Shown here piece by piece: positions 36,171-44,866 of a stretch of 64,000 nt of DNA. This DNA comes from Microbacterium schleiferi (GTDB lineage: Bacteria > Actinomycetota > Actinomycetes > Actinomycetales > Microbacteriaceae). The number at the start of each line of letters is the position of its first letter. Position 1 is the first letter of the stretch. Location: assembly GCF_015565955.1 (NCBI RefSeq), contig NZ_CP064760.1, positions 2,914,001 to 2,978,000 of the forward strand, given 5' to 3'. The notes under the pieces are model-generated. The model searched no databases and was not told the DNA's origin. It worked only from the letters and a program-made list of their open reading frames with translations. Both the position numbers and the translations under genes were made by a program.

Positions 36171-37202
36171 CTATTCGACCGTCACGACCACCTTGCCGAC
36201 GGCGTGTCCGGCGTCCACGTGCGCGAGAGCATCCCGCGCCGCGGCGAACGGGTAGGTCTGCTCGATCACGGGGTGGATGCCGCTCTGACCGGTGAGCTCC
36301 AGCAACTGCGTCAGGATCTCGGGCTTCGCGGTGGCAGCGAGGGAGCGGATTCGGCGGCGCCGGCGTGACACGAAGACGGCTCTGAGCATCCGTTCCATCG
36401 GGCCGAGCACCGGTCCGCCGTTGCCTGACACGAGGACCACCGTGCCACCGTCCCGCAGCAGAGCGCGAAGGGTCGAGAGCGGCGCCGTGCCGGCAATGTC
36501 GATCACGGCATCGAAGGACGCCGCGGGAAGCTCGGGAGAGCCCGGCTGCACCTGCCGGTAGTCGAACGTGTGGGCAGCTCCGAGGCCAGTCACGAGGTCG
36601 AGCGCACGTTCTCCGGCTAGCGCCCACACGTCGGCTCCGCGCTGGGCGGCAAGTTGGACGGCGAAGGTGCCGAAACCGCCCGCCGCACCGATGACCAGGA
36701 CGCGGCTTCCGGATCCGACGCTGGCGGCATCCAGGGCCTGTACTGCGGTTCCGCCCGAAACAGGCAGCGCGGCGGCGAGCTGAGCCGGCACGTGGTCGGG
36801 CCGGGCCACGGCGCGGGCGGCGGGGATGATCGCGTACTCGGCCAGGCCCCCGCCGACACCGATCTCGGCCACGACCTCATCTCCGGGGCTCAAGGCCGTG
36901 ACCCCGGAACCGACGGCGACGACGGTGCCTGCGACATCCATCCCCCGAACGGCAGTCCGCGGGCGACGGATGCCGAACGCGAGTCGTACGAGGTAGGGGT
37001 CGCCGCGCATCAGGCGCGCATCCCCGGCGTGGATGCCGCACGCGCGCACCCGCACGAGGAGGTCCGTCGGCCGGGGAACGGGCACCGGCAGTCGTGCGGG
37101 TTCGACGACGTCGGGTCCGCCGTAGCGGTGCTGGTGCCACGCGGCCATCGTGGTCGGCAGGTCGGGGTCGCGCATTCCGACCTCTGGCTCGTTGTCGGTC
37201 AT
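36171..37202 (-). CDS. zinc-independent MDR alcohol dehydrogenase / quinone-reductase-like protein
   Basis: 343 aa, medium-chain dehydrogenase/reductase family. GroES-like N-terminal domain (CGIHAGDARLMRGDPY, GMDVAGTVVAVGSGV), then the Rossmann domain with VIGAAGGFGTFAVQLAAQRGADVWAL. The lobe-zinc cysteines are absent, and QOR-like features suggest NADPH-dependent reduction of quinones or enones. Substrate unknown. The start at 37202 follows a short gap after the XRE gene stop (37233), so it may be the third gene of that operon. A family B palindrome follows the stop. Confidence 0.8.
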   Translation of the reverse strand: MTDNEPEVGMRDPDLPTTMAAWHQHRYGGPDVVEPARLPVPVPRPTDLLVRVRACGIHAGDARLMRGDPYLVRLAFGIRRPRTAVRGMDVAGTVVAVGSGVTALSPGDEVVAEIGVGGGLAEYAIIPAARAVARPDHVPAQLAAALPVSGGTAVQALDAASVGSGSRVLVIGAAGGFGTFAVQLAAQRGADVWALAGERALDLVTGLGAAHTFDYRQVQPGSPELPAASFDAVIDIAGTAPLSTLRALLRDGGTVVLVSGNGGPVLGPMERMLRAVFVSRRRRRIRSLAATAKPEILTQLLELTGQSGIHPVIEQTYPFAAARDALAHVDAGHAVGKVVVTVE

Positions 37203-37232
37203 GGGTTCACGTCCGTTTCGGTGGTCGCCGGG

Positions 37233-37469
37233 TCAGGCGCCCGCAGATGCGTCGGCATCCGCCGGGTACTGGAAGAGGTCGTCGATCGCGACTCCGAAGA
37301 GCCGCGAGAGCTGGAAGGCGAGCTCGAGAGATGGTGAGTACTTGCCCTGCTCGATTGCGATGAGCGTCTGGCGGGTGACGCCGATTCGGCGTGCGACCTC
37401 GGCCTGCGTCATCCCGGCCGTCTCACGCGTTGCGCGGATGGTGTTGGTGATCCTCGTCGGCTTGACCAT
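37233..37469 (-). CDS. small XRE-family transcriptional regulator
   Basis: 78 aa, almost entirely a helix-turn-helix: ITNTIRATRETAGMTQAEVARRIGVTRQTLIAIEQGKYSPSLELAFQLSRLFGVAIDDLF. It resembles the YozG-type regulators that are always paired with a small membrane protein. The start (37469) shares one base with the stop of that membrane-protein gene. Likely autoregulator of the pair; TTGACAT inverted repeats upstream (37937-37977) are candidate sites. The trigger is unknown. Confidence 0.85.
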   Translation of the reverse strand: MVKPTRITNTIRATRETAGMTQAEVARRIGVTRQTLIAIEQGKYSPSLELAFQLSRLFGVAIDDLFQYPADADASAGA

Positions 37470-37903
37470 CACGGCATCCCGCGGCGGTAGACAACGATGC
37501 GGGCGATGCCGCCGACGAAGGCCGAGAGGAAGAACCCGAAGAAGACCGCATTTCCGATCCAGAACCACTCGGCCTGCACCATGGCAAGAGTGAGCGCAGC
37601 GAGTCCTCCGATGACCAGGAAGGCCTGACCGACACGGTCGCCGAGGTGCTCGATCTCTCGGTCGCGTTGGTCGGCGCGGTGCTCCTCATCGGGGTCGCGC
37701 ATGCCCGCGCCGATTCCCCACAGGATGCTGATCACGATCGAGGCCGCGATGGCCCCGAGGATCGTCCAGACCATCGGCCACTGCCACGCGATCTGGCCGA
37801 CGGGCGTGCTCCACAGCTGGGGCAGCACCAGCGCGAGGTACACGACGGTCCCCGCAGCGCTCGCGATCAGCTGAGACCAGGTATTTCGTTCCACGTATCC
37901 CAT
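37469..37903 (-). CDS. four-helix membrane protein paired with an XRE regulator
   Basis: 144 aa with four hydrophobic segments at about residues 11-31, 43-66, 92-112 and 115-138 and a charged central loop (RDPDEEHRADQRDREIEHL). It resembles the membrane partners of YozG-like regulators, in which the membrane protein may sense or sequester; no enzymatic motif is visible. GAGGAG lies 7 nt before the ATG at 37903. A TATACA box lies about 20 bp upstream on the same strand. Function unknown. Confidence 0.75.
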   Translation of the reverse strand: MGYVERNTWSQLIASAAGTVVYLALVLPQLWSTPVGQIAWQWPMVWTILGAIAASIVISILWGIGAGMRDPDEEHRADQRDREIEHLGDRVGQAFLVIGGLAALTLAMVQAEWFWIGNAVFFGFFLSAFVGGIARIVVYRRGMP

Positions 37904-37936
37904 GTCGACTCCTCGACGCTCGAATGTATAGAATCT

Positions 37937-37977
37937 TTGACATCTCGAGCGTACGGCGGCGCCGCCAGCCATGTCAA
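37937..37977. promoter_or_regulatory. TTGACAT inverted pair upstream of the XRE operon
   Basis: TTGACAT (37937-37943) and ATGTCAA (37971-37977) are perfect inverted 7-mers, their centres 34 bp apart. TTTACATGTC follows at 37985-37994. They lie just upstream of the likely TATACA -10 (antisense, 37926-37931) of the membrane-protein/XRE operon. Confidence 0.4.
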
Positions 37978-38117
37978 GTTTTCTTTACATGTCGTGGATT
38001 GTTCGTCGGGGGCAGCCGGATGCCGACGCGCCGGTCGGAGCGATTCGTCCCACGGATCTGACAGAAGCCGCGGCGTCTGACCCGAGCGCCACGCCCCGGG
38101 CTGGCCACCCTCGCGGT

Positions 38118-39365
38118 TCAGCCGAGGCCGAGGCGCGCGAGATAGTCGTTCGTGAATCGTCCCCGCGGGTCCATCCGTTCCCGCAGCGCCGCGAACTCGT
38201 CCCACCGCGGGTAGCGGCGGCGGATGCTGTCGGCATCCATCGTGAACACCTTGCCGCTATGGGGCCGCGCCGACGCGGGCAGGGCTTCTTCGATCCTCGG
38301 CAGGAGCGCCTCGACGCCTGCGGAGTCGGGTCGCCACGTGAAGTGAAGCCCGACCGTCTCACGCCCGAACGCCGGACTGAGCCAGAGATCATCGGCTGCC
38401 ATCGTGCGCACTTCGCACACGTACAGGAGCGGGGCGATCTTCGATGCCAGGCCGCGGAGCGCCTCGACAGCGGCGGCGATATCGCGCCGGTCGATGAGGT
38501 ATTCGCTTTGCAACTCCGCACCCGCCGACGGGGTGAACTCGAGCCGGAAGTGCGGAAGCCGCGAGTGCCACGGTCCAGGCATTCCGCCCTGCACCGTGCA
38601 CGGCTCCGGTGCGACACCCGGAACCGGATGCCGCGGCCCATCAGCCTCCCGGCCACCCGCCGCTCGGACGGCATCGGCGTGCGCGCGACCCGGACGCGCC
38701 TTGACCCAGACCTGATCGATCGCCCCGGCATCCTGCCACGTCGTGAACAGACTGACGCTGTCACCCGCACCGGTGACACCATCGAACCGCGGGAGGACCT
38801 CGTCCCACTCGGCGCCCTCGTAAACCGTCTGCGCGATCTCGTACGTCGGCTCGATCTGGAGCGTGAGATGCGTGACAACTCCGAGCGCCCCGAGCGCCAC
38901 GACGGCCCCGTCGAAGTCCGGCTCGCCGCGGCGCAGCATCCGGACCTCGCCATCGGCAGTCATGAGGTCGAGACCGACGACCTGCGTGGCGAGCGAGCCG
39001 ATCCGGTCACCAGATCCGTGCGTGCCGGTCTGCACAGCACCGGCAACGGAGATGTGCGGCAGCGACGCGAGATTGGCCAGGGCGAAACCCGCGGCGTCCA
39101 GAGCCGGCACGAGATCGCCGTAGCGCAGTCCCGCCGAGACGCGAGCGGTCGCCGCACCCGTGTCGATCTCGATCTCTCGCGGCATCTGTGCCAGCGAGAC
39201 GAGCGTGCCCTCGGTGTCAGCGATCGGGCTGAATGAGTGTCGGCTGCCGAGCGCCCGCACGCGCGGGCTCGCGGTGATGACATCGGCCAGCTCGCCGAGA
39301 CTCTCTGGTTTGCGGAGCTCCGCCGCTCGATATGTGAGATTGCCCGCCCAGTTCGTCTCGACCAT
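38118..39365 (-). CDS. aldO: alditol oxidase (FAD-linked)
   Basis: 415 aa. It oxidises polyols such as xylitol or sorbitol at C1 with oxygen, giving the aldose and hydrogen peroxide. It follows Streptomyces AldO throughout: NWAGNLTYRAAEL at the N-terminus, H43 in LGSRHSFS as the covalent FAD attachment site, LASLPHISVAGAVQTGTHGSG in the VAO-type FAD domain, then PGPWHSRLPHFRLEFTPSAGAELQSEY and GKVFTMDADSIRRRYPRWDEF at the end. The start at 39365 fits the family; the open frame upstream does not. No polyol transporter is nearby. A family C palindrome lies upstream. Confidence 0.88.
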   Translation of the reverse strand: MVETNWAGNLTYRAAELRKPESLGELADVITASPRVRALGSRHSFSPIADTEGTLVSLAQMPREIEIDTGAATARVSAGLRYGDLVPALDAAGFALANLASLPHISVAGAVQTGTHGSGDRIGSLATQVVGLDLMTADGEVRMLRRGEPDFDGAVVALGALGVVTHLTLQIEPTYEIAQTVYEGAEWDEVLPRFDGVTGAGDSVSLFTTWQDAGAIDQVWVKARPGRAHADAVRAAGGREADGPRHPVPGVAPEPCTVQGGMPGPWHSRLPHFRLEFTPSAGAELQSEYLIDRRDIAAAVEALRGLASKIAPLLYVCEVRTMAADDLWLSPAFGRETVGLHFTWRPDSAGVEALLPRIEEALPASARPHSGKVFTMDADSIRRRYPRWDEFAALRERMDPRGRFTNDYLARLGLG

Positions 39366-39415
39366 GCCCCTATTCCAGCACGCGGATGCCTCGGCGGAGG
39401 CCCCGCGGCTCGACG

Positions 39416-39491
39416 CAACGGCGCACGGTTCAGGCGACACGCCGACGCACGGATGCCGACACCGGCGCGTCGCGCAAACTCTGCGCCGTTT
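39416..39491. repeat. family C palindromic element, copy 1
   Basis: 76 bp. Outer arms CAACGGCGCA (39416-39425) and TGCGCCGTTT (39482-39491) match at 9 of 10 positions. Inner arms GCGACACGCC and GGCGCGTCGC match at 9 of 10. The loop contains ACGGATGCCGA, shared with copy 2 at 40720-40795. Located between the divergent aldO and the small membrane gene. Confidence 0.75.
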
Positions 39492-39559
39492 CGCCCGCCG
39501 TGCCCGCCGAACGTCGAGCCCCCGGTGTTACCGTGTGACTGGCGAGAGGAGGCCGATGG

Positions 39560-39832
39560 ATGCGTAACGCAACCGGAGCGCTGTTCGCCCTCATCCTCTC
39601 GACGCTGGGGCTGCTGGCCCTCACCGACGCCACCACCGCCACGCTCGCCGTGGCTGTCGTCGTGACTGTGGCGCTCGCCATTCTCGCCCTCCACTCGGTG
39701 ACACGCCCCGCCTCTGCGCAGCAGCAGCTGGCCCGCGCGGCCGGCGAAATCGACCGCTCCGCCCTCGTCGAGCAGAGCGATCCGGATGCCGCGGGCCACG
39801 CCCGCCCGCGGGCCCCGGGCCGTGCGGCATAG
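39560..39832 (+). CDS. small membrane protein upstream of a YidC paralogue (DUF6412-like)
   Basis: 90 aa. Two hydrophobic segments (about residues 5-22 and 27-46) precede a hydrophilic Ala/Arg-rich tail. AGGAGG lies 7 nt before the ATG, a strong ribosome-binding site. Its position directly before a short YidC/Oxa1 gene matches the DUF6412 family of actinobacteria (recalled, not computed). It may assist the insertase; no function is known. Confidence 0.7.
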   Translation: MRNATGALFALILSTLGLLALTDATTATLAVAVVVTVALAILALHSVTRPASAQQQLARAAGEIDRSALVEQSDPDAAGHARPRAPGRAA

Positions 39833-39958
39833 GCCGCGCCCGGTCGTCCCGCTTCCTCCCGAGTTCACGCATCCATCCGTGACGGGGTGAGCCCTGACGT
39901 TCGATGACCATGCGGCCAGACGCACCCGCATCCGTCATCGACCCATCGGGAGTCCGCC

Positions 39959-40699
39959 GTGGACCTGTTCGCCTTCCCTCCTCTGACCGCCCTTCTCGAC
40001 ACCGCCTACCGCGTTCTGATGGGCGTGTCCGACCTTCTCACCCCTCTTGCGGGAGCGGCGTCGGCCGCTCTCGCAATTGCTGTCATCACCCTCCTCGTTC
40101 GCGCCGCACTCATCCCTACCGGGATATCCCAGGCCCGATCCGAGCAGGTGCGTACGCGCCTGGCTCCTCGTCTGCGCGAGATTCAGAGGCGGTTCCGAAA
40201 GAACCCGGAACGGATGCAGCGCGAGATGATGCAGTTGTATCGCGACGAAAAGACGTCGCCGCTCGCGGGCATCCTGCCCGCCCTGATCCAGGCTCCGATC
40301 GTCGGCCTGATCTACGCCGTCTTCCTCCACCCCACGGTCGCCGGACACCCGAACGACCTGCTGACCGAAGAGCTCCTCGGCGTACCGCTGGGCGCGAGAC
40401 TCGTCGGCTCGTTGGGCGAGCTGTCGGTGGAGGTGGCCGTCGTGTTCGGCATCCTGATCGTGCTGATGGCGGTTGTCGCCGAGGTCACACGGCGCGTCTT
40501 CCGCCCGGCGATTCCCCCGGAACCGGATTCCTCACCGCTCGCATCCGGCGGAGTACAGCGAGTGCTGGGCTTCCTGCCCTACCTCACTGTCGTGTTCGCG
40601 GCGTTCGTGCCGCTGGCCGCGGCCATATACCTCGCCGTCACCGTCACCTGGACGCTCGGGCAGCGCTGGATCCTGCGGCGGATCTACCCCCTCGCGTGA
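39959..40699 (+). CDS. YidC/Oxa1-family membrane protein insertase (short paralogue)
   Basis: 246 aa, shorter than the housekeeping actinobacterial YidC. The Oxa1 core is seen in helix 1 (about residues 35-55), RAALIPTGISQARSEQVRTRLAPRLREIQRRFRKNPERMQREMMQLYRDEKTSPLAGILPALIQAPIVGLIYAVF, with the hydrophilic-groove Arg in LLVRAALIP. It inserts membrane proteins, co- or post-translationally. It is not in the rpmH-rnpA-yidC context, so it is probably a second, specialised copy. GTG 39959; GGGAG upstream. A family C palindrome follows the stop. Confidence 0.85.
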   Translation: MDLFAFPPLTALLDTAYRVLMGVSDLLTPLAGAASAALAIAVITLLVRAALIPTGISQARSEQVRTRLAPRLREIQRRFRKNPERMQREMMQLYRDEKTSPLAGILPALIQAPIVGLIYAVFLHPTVAGHPNDLLTEELLGVPLGARLVGSLGELSVEVAVVFGILIVLMAVVAEVTRRVFRPAIPPEPDSSPLASGGVQRVLGFLPYLTVVFAAFVPLAAAIYLAVTVTWTLGQRWILRRIYPLA

Positions 40700-40719
40700 G
40701 CCCCGTCAGGTGGTGGGCG

Positions 40720-40795
40720 CAACGGCGCACGTCGAACTCGACGCGCCGCGCAACGGATGCCGAGCTCGGCGCGTCGGGCAGAATCTGCGCCGTTG
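40720..40795. repeat. family C palindromic element, copy 2
   Basis: 76 bp, the same length as copy 1. Outer arms CAACGGCGCA (40720-40729) and TGCGCCGTTG (40786-40795) and inner arms CGACGCGCC (40739-40747) and GGCGCGTCG (40768-40776) are all perfect. It fills the gap between the convergent yidC-like and putA genes, whose stop codons lie 20 and 11 bp away. Confidence 0.8.
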
Positions 40796-40806
40796 TGACC
40801 TCGCGG

Positions 40807-43800
40807 CTAGATCACTCCCTCGGACCAGTCATCCGGGTTGCCGAAGCGGTGGGCGGTGATCGTGATCGACTGCTCGTGAAGGAACGGCAACAGCTCGATG
40901 CGGCCGGCCGTGGTCACCTCGTTGTCGTAGATCGCGACATCCGGGTCCCCACCGACAGCCTCGGCGAGTGCGGAATGCAGCGCCGCAACGGCGTCCGCCC
41001 CACCGACCAGGCGCACCCGCGGCGGGCGGGTCGGTCGGGGCTCGCCGGCAACGGCATCCGCGACATCCTGCTCGGGTCGGGCAACGCGGTCGAGCCACTC
41101 GTCCTCGGTCTCGACGAACACGGTCACGTCCTGATCGCTGAGCGCACGCCGAACAGCAGCGGGCAGCCCGACCGGTGAGCTGACGGTGGTCGCCGACCCG
41201 GTGCGGATGCCGGCGAGGATGACGCGCAGCAGCGCCTGCCACGTCGCATCCCCCGTCGCCCGGATCGCGACCTCGACAGGCCGGTAGCGGAAGAGGTTCC
41301 GCTCGACACCGAGCCGTGAGACATCGGTGACGCGACCGAACTCCTCGTTCCAGGCGACCGCGTCAGAGAGGGCAGCGCGACGGAGCCACTCGAACGCGGG
41401 GTAGTCCAGCGAGGCCTGGGCGGCTTCGATCACGGTCGTGATGCGTGAATCGAGACCGCGCAGGTGCAGCGTCGACGACGGGGCGCCGGCATCCGTTCCC
41501 CGCCACCTGCCGAGGCCGATGAGGTAGTTCGGACCACCCGCCTTCGTGCCGGGACCGACCGACGAGCGCTTCCACCCGCCGAACGGCTGCCGCTGCACGA
41601 TCGCTCCCGTGATCCCGCGGTTCACGTAGAGATTGCCGGCCTCGACGCGGTCGAGCCACATCGCGAGGTCGTCGGGGTTCTGGGTGTACAGGCCCGCCGT
41701 GAGCCCGTACTCAACGGCGTTCTGCAGCTCAATCGCGTGCGCGAGGGAGGCCGCGTGCATGATCCCGAGCACGGGTCCGAAGAATTCCTCGAGGTGCACG
41801 CGCGAACCCGGTTGCACCCCGACACGGATGCCGGGACGGAAGAACCGGCCGGCATACTCAGGCCCGACATCCAGCGGTTCGGGTGTGACGAGCCACTGCT
41901 CGCCCTCGTCGAGCGTCGTCAGAGCCCACTCCAGCTTGCCGCGAGGCGGTTCGATCACCGGGCCCATCTCCGAGCGCGGATCGGTCGGCGGTCCGACGCG
42001 CAGCGAGGTCGCAGCATCCACGAGTTGACGCGCGAAGCGCTCCGAGCGCCCGACCGGGCCGACGAGAATCGCCAGCGACGCCGCGGAGCACTTCTGCCCC
42101 GCGTGCCCGAAGGCGCTCTTGATGAGGTCGGATGCTGCCAGGTCAAGATCTGCCGATGGCGTGATGACCATCGCGTTCTTGCCGCTCGTCTCGGCAAGCA
42201 GCGGCAGGTCCGGGCGCCAGGACCGGAACAGGGCCGCGGTGTCGAAAGACCCGGTCAGGATGACACGATCGACATCCGGGTGCGAGAGCAGCTGCTGCCC
42301 GAGCGTCCCCTCGTCGATGTCGACCAGCGCGAGCACGTCACGCGGGACGCCGGCCTCCCACAGGGCCTCGGCGACCACCGCCGCGCAGCGCCTCGCCTGC
42401 GGCGCGGGTTTGGCGATCACACCCGAGCCTGCCGCGAGCGCAGCCAGCACGCCGCCCGCCGGGATCGCGATGGGGAAGTTCCAGGGAGGAGTGACCACCG
42501 TGAGGCGCGCGGGCACGAAGATCGCACCGCTGACCCGATCGAGTTCGCGCGCCGTCGCGGCGTAGTAGTTCGCGAAGTCGACAGCCTCGCTGACCTCAAC
42601 ATCCGCCTCGGCGAAGACCTTGCCAGTCTCGGATCCAGCGACCTCGATGAGTTCGCTGCGCCGGGCCTCCAGCGCCCGCGCCGCCGCCTGCAGCACCACC
42701 GATCGGTCGGCAGCCGGCATCGCGCCCCACCGCTGCGCCGCGCCGCGGACACCGGTGACGACCTGTTCGAGACTTTCGGCATCCGTGACCCGGGCCGCCT
42801 CGATCGTGGCATCCCCCGCCGTCGAGACAGCCATGCGCTCGAGCGCGTGGCTGGCCCACTCGCGGTTGGCCGGGAGCGCAGGATCCGTGTCGCGCGCATT
42901 GCGGAAACCAGGCGCGCCCGCGGCGACCCCGTCGGACTCCGTCGCGGAGTAGATCGCCGTCTCGACGTACTCGACACCCCCGAACCGGGCGATGCCATCG
43001 TCGGATGCCGCAGAACTCGCGATCCCGAGCACCGCCTGCGTCAGCCCCCCGGCCTGAGGCGGCGGGGCATCACGCAGGATGCGCTGCTCGGCATTCCCCT
43101 CGGCGGCTTCTTCCTCTGCCCGGTTCTGCCGACGGTTTGGTCCGACCGGAAGCGTCGGGTCGGCGGCGCGGTCGAGCGAGGCCAGGAAGCGGTCGCGCTC
43201 CCGGTCGAACAGCGCAGGATCGTCGGCGAGATCGAATGCCGCCGACAGGAAATTCTCGCTCGACGCGTTCTCCTCGAGCCGTCGGACGAGATAGCTGATC
43301 GCGACGTCGAACTCCTGCGGGTGTACGACCGGGACATACAGGAGGACGTGTCCCACCTCGCGTGAGATCGCCGCGACCTGCCCCTGGGCCATGCCCAAGA
43401 GCATCTCGATCTCGATGTCTTCGCGCACCGCCCGCTCGCCCGCAAGCAGCCAGGCGTACGCGATATCGAAGAGGTTGTGGCCTGCGACGCCGAGCCGCAC
43501 GGCATCCGTGTTCTCGGGCTGCAGCGCTTCGTCGAGGCAGCGCAGGTAGTTGGCGTCCGCATCGACCTTGCGATCGTAGGTCGCCAGCGACCAGTCGTGC
43601 ATGATCGCGTCGACCCGCTCCATCGCGAGGTTCGCGCCCTTGACCAGCCGGATCTTGATCCGAGCGCCGCCGTCCGCGACCCGCTGACGCGCCCAGGCCG
43701 TGAGCTCCTGCAGCGCCGGGAGGGCATCGGGCAGATAGGCCTGTAGCACGATCCCCGCCTCGAGATCGCGCAGCCGCTCATCTTCGAGGATGCGGGTGAA

Positions 43801-44531
43801 TACCGCGATCGTCAGGTCGAGGTCGCGGTACTCCTCCATGTCGAGATTGATGAAGGTGCGACCGCCGTTCTCGGGGAGCCCCGCCGCGGCGGTGAGGTAC
43901 AGCGGCATGAGGCGCTCGACGACGGCATCTACGAGTTCGTCGAAGGCCCACATCGAGATGTGGCTCGCGATCGCCGAGACCTTCACCGACACATAGTCGA
44001 CGTCGGGGCGACGGATGAGGTCGTGGATGCCCTCGAGTCGGCGCAGCGCCTCGCGCTCACCGAGGACTGCCTCGCCCAGCAGGTTGAGATTCAGTCTGGC
44101 GCCGCTCTCCCGGAGCGTCGCGATCGCGGGACCGAGCTTGTCAGGGCGGGCGTCGACAACGAGGTGCGAGACCATCTCGCGCAGCGCCCGCCGCGCGATC
44201 GGCACGACCGGCGCCGGGAGCACGGGCGCCACCGCGCCGCCCACCTTCACCGCGCCGCGCAGGTACCAGGGAAGGAAGTCCGGCGCGAGCGGCGCTATGC
44301 GAGAAAGGGTGGATGCCGCGGCGGTGAGGCTCTCCGGGCGCATGACACCGTCGACGAAGCCGATGGTGAACGGGAGTCCGTTCGGATCCTTCAGGACGCC
44401 GGCCAGGCGCTGGGCCGAGGCATCCGCGGGGAACTCGGCGGCTTCGGCGACCCAGCGTGCGGCGAGATCGATCGCGCGCTGCGCCAGGTCGCCCGACGGC
44501 GCGGATGGCGCCGTTTCGGGGTCTCGTGCAT
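40807..44531 (-). CDS. putA: bifunctional proline dehydrogenase / L-glutamate gamma-semialdehyde dehydrogenase
   Basis: The uninterrupted frame (to ATG 44343) gives 1178 aa. The family's N-terminus continues upstream as RAIDLAARWVAEAAEF..DPNGLPFTIGFVDGV and reaches the natural ATG 44531 (MHETP) only if one C is added to a C4 run (forward G4, 44518-44521). This yields 1241 aa. Order of domains: proline dehydrogenase barrel (RLVKGANLAMERVDA), aldehyde dehydrogenase with C815 in GHAGQKCSAAS (restored numbering), and a C-terminal ALDH-like extension of about 200 residues typical of longer PutA types. No ribbon-helix-helix repressor domain. It oxidises proline to glutamate and can take the product of rocD. 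Confidence 0.9.
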
Positions 44532-44606
44532 GCGATCAGCCTACGTCCGGCGAGCGGGCCGTCGAGGTTGCGCCGGACGGCCATCCGGGGCGGCGCCCGG
44601 CGTGCA

Positions 44607-44686
44607 GCTAACTCCTCACATCCGCGCCGATTGGGGCCCCGCCGCGCCCCGAAACCGCCCCTCACGCGCGAGATTGAGGAGTTAGC
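44607..44686. repeat. family B palindromic element, copy 2
   Basis: GCTAACTCCTCA (44607-44618) and TGAGGAGTTAGC (44675-44686) are perfect 12-bp arms. The right arm is preceded by GAGAT, as GGAAT in copy 1. An inner GGGGC..GCCCC stem is at 44633-44650. Confidence 0.8.
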
Positions 44687-44754
44687 GACATCCGGCAGCG
44701 GCCACCGGCCCGCGGCGCGGTCACGCTGATCCACGGCACAGGGAGTTGGCTGCT

Positions 44755-44840
44755 GTCGCTAACTCCTCCGATCAGCGCCGAAGCGGACCGAACCGCCCGG
44801 TCGTCCCGGCCATAACCCCCGGGATTGCGGAGTTACCGAC
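44755..44840. repeat. family B palindromic element, copy 3
   Basis: GTCGCTAACTCC (44755-44766) and GGAGTTACCGAC (44829-44840) match at 11 of 12 positions. The right arm follows GATTGC, again like the other copies. It is 68 bp from copy 2 and 26 bp past the thioesterase stop. Confidence 0.75.
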
Positions 44841-44866
44841 GGGGCAGCACGCGGTCTCGAGACGGG

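Larger units (their letters stand above)
44532..44866. other. 335-bp intergenic region, no gene
   Basis: Between the restored putA start and the thioesterase stop I find only two family B palindromic elements (44607-44686 and 44755-44840) and GC-rich spacers. No credible coding frame is present. The putA promoter should lie in the first about 75 bp. Confidence 0.6.

Noticed and set aside
37971..39236. 421-codon plus-strand open frame opposite alditol oxidase
   Set aside because: The minus strand encodes a full alditol oxidase with covalent-FAD His and end-to-end family match; the plus frame is Arg-rich shadow sequence.
41464..43365. 633-codon plus-strand open frame opposite putA
   Set aside because: Shadow of putA; Arg/Asp-rich with no start signal and no recognisable domain.
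44141..44734. Minus-strand open frame covering the putA 5' region and family B copy 2
   Set aside because: It runs through the putA N-terminus in a different frame and its translation has no similarity to PutA; the putA frame explains the conservation better.
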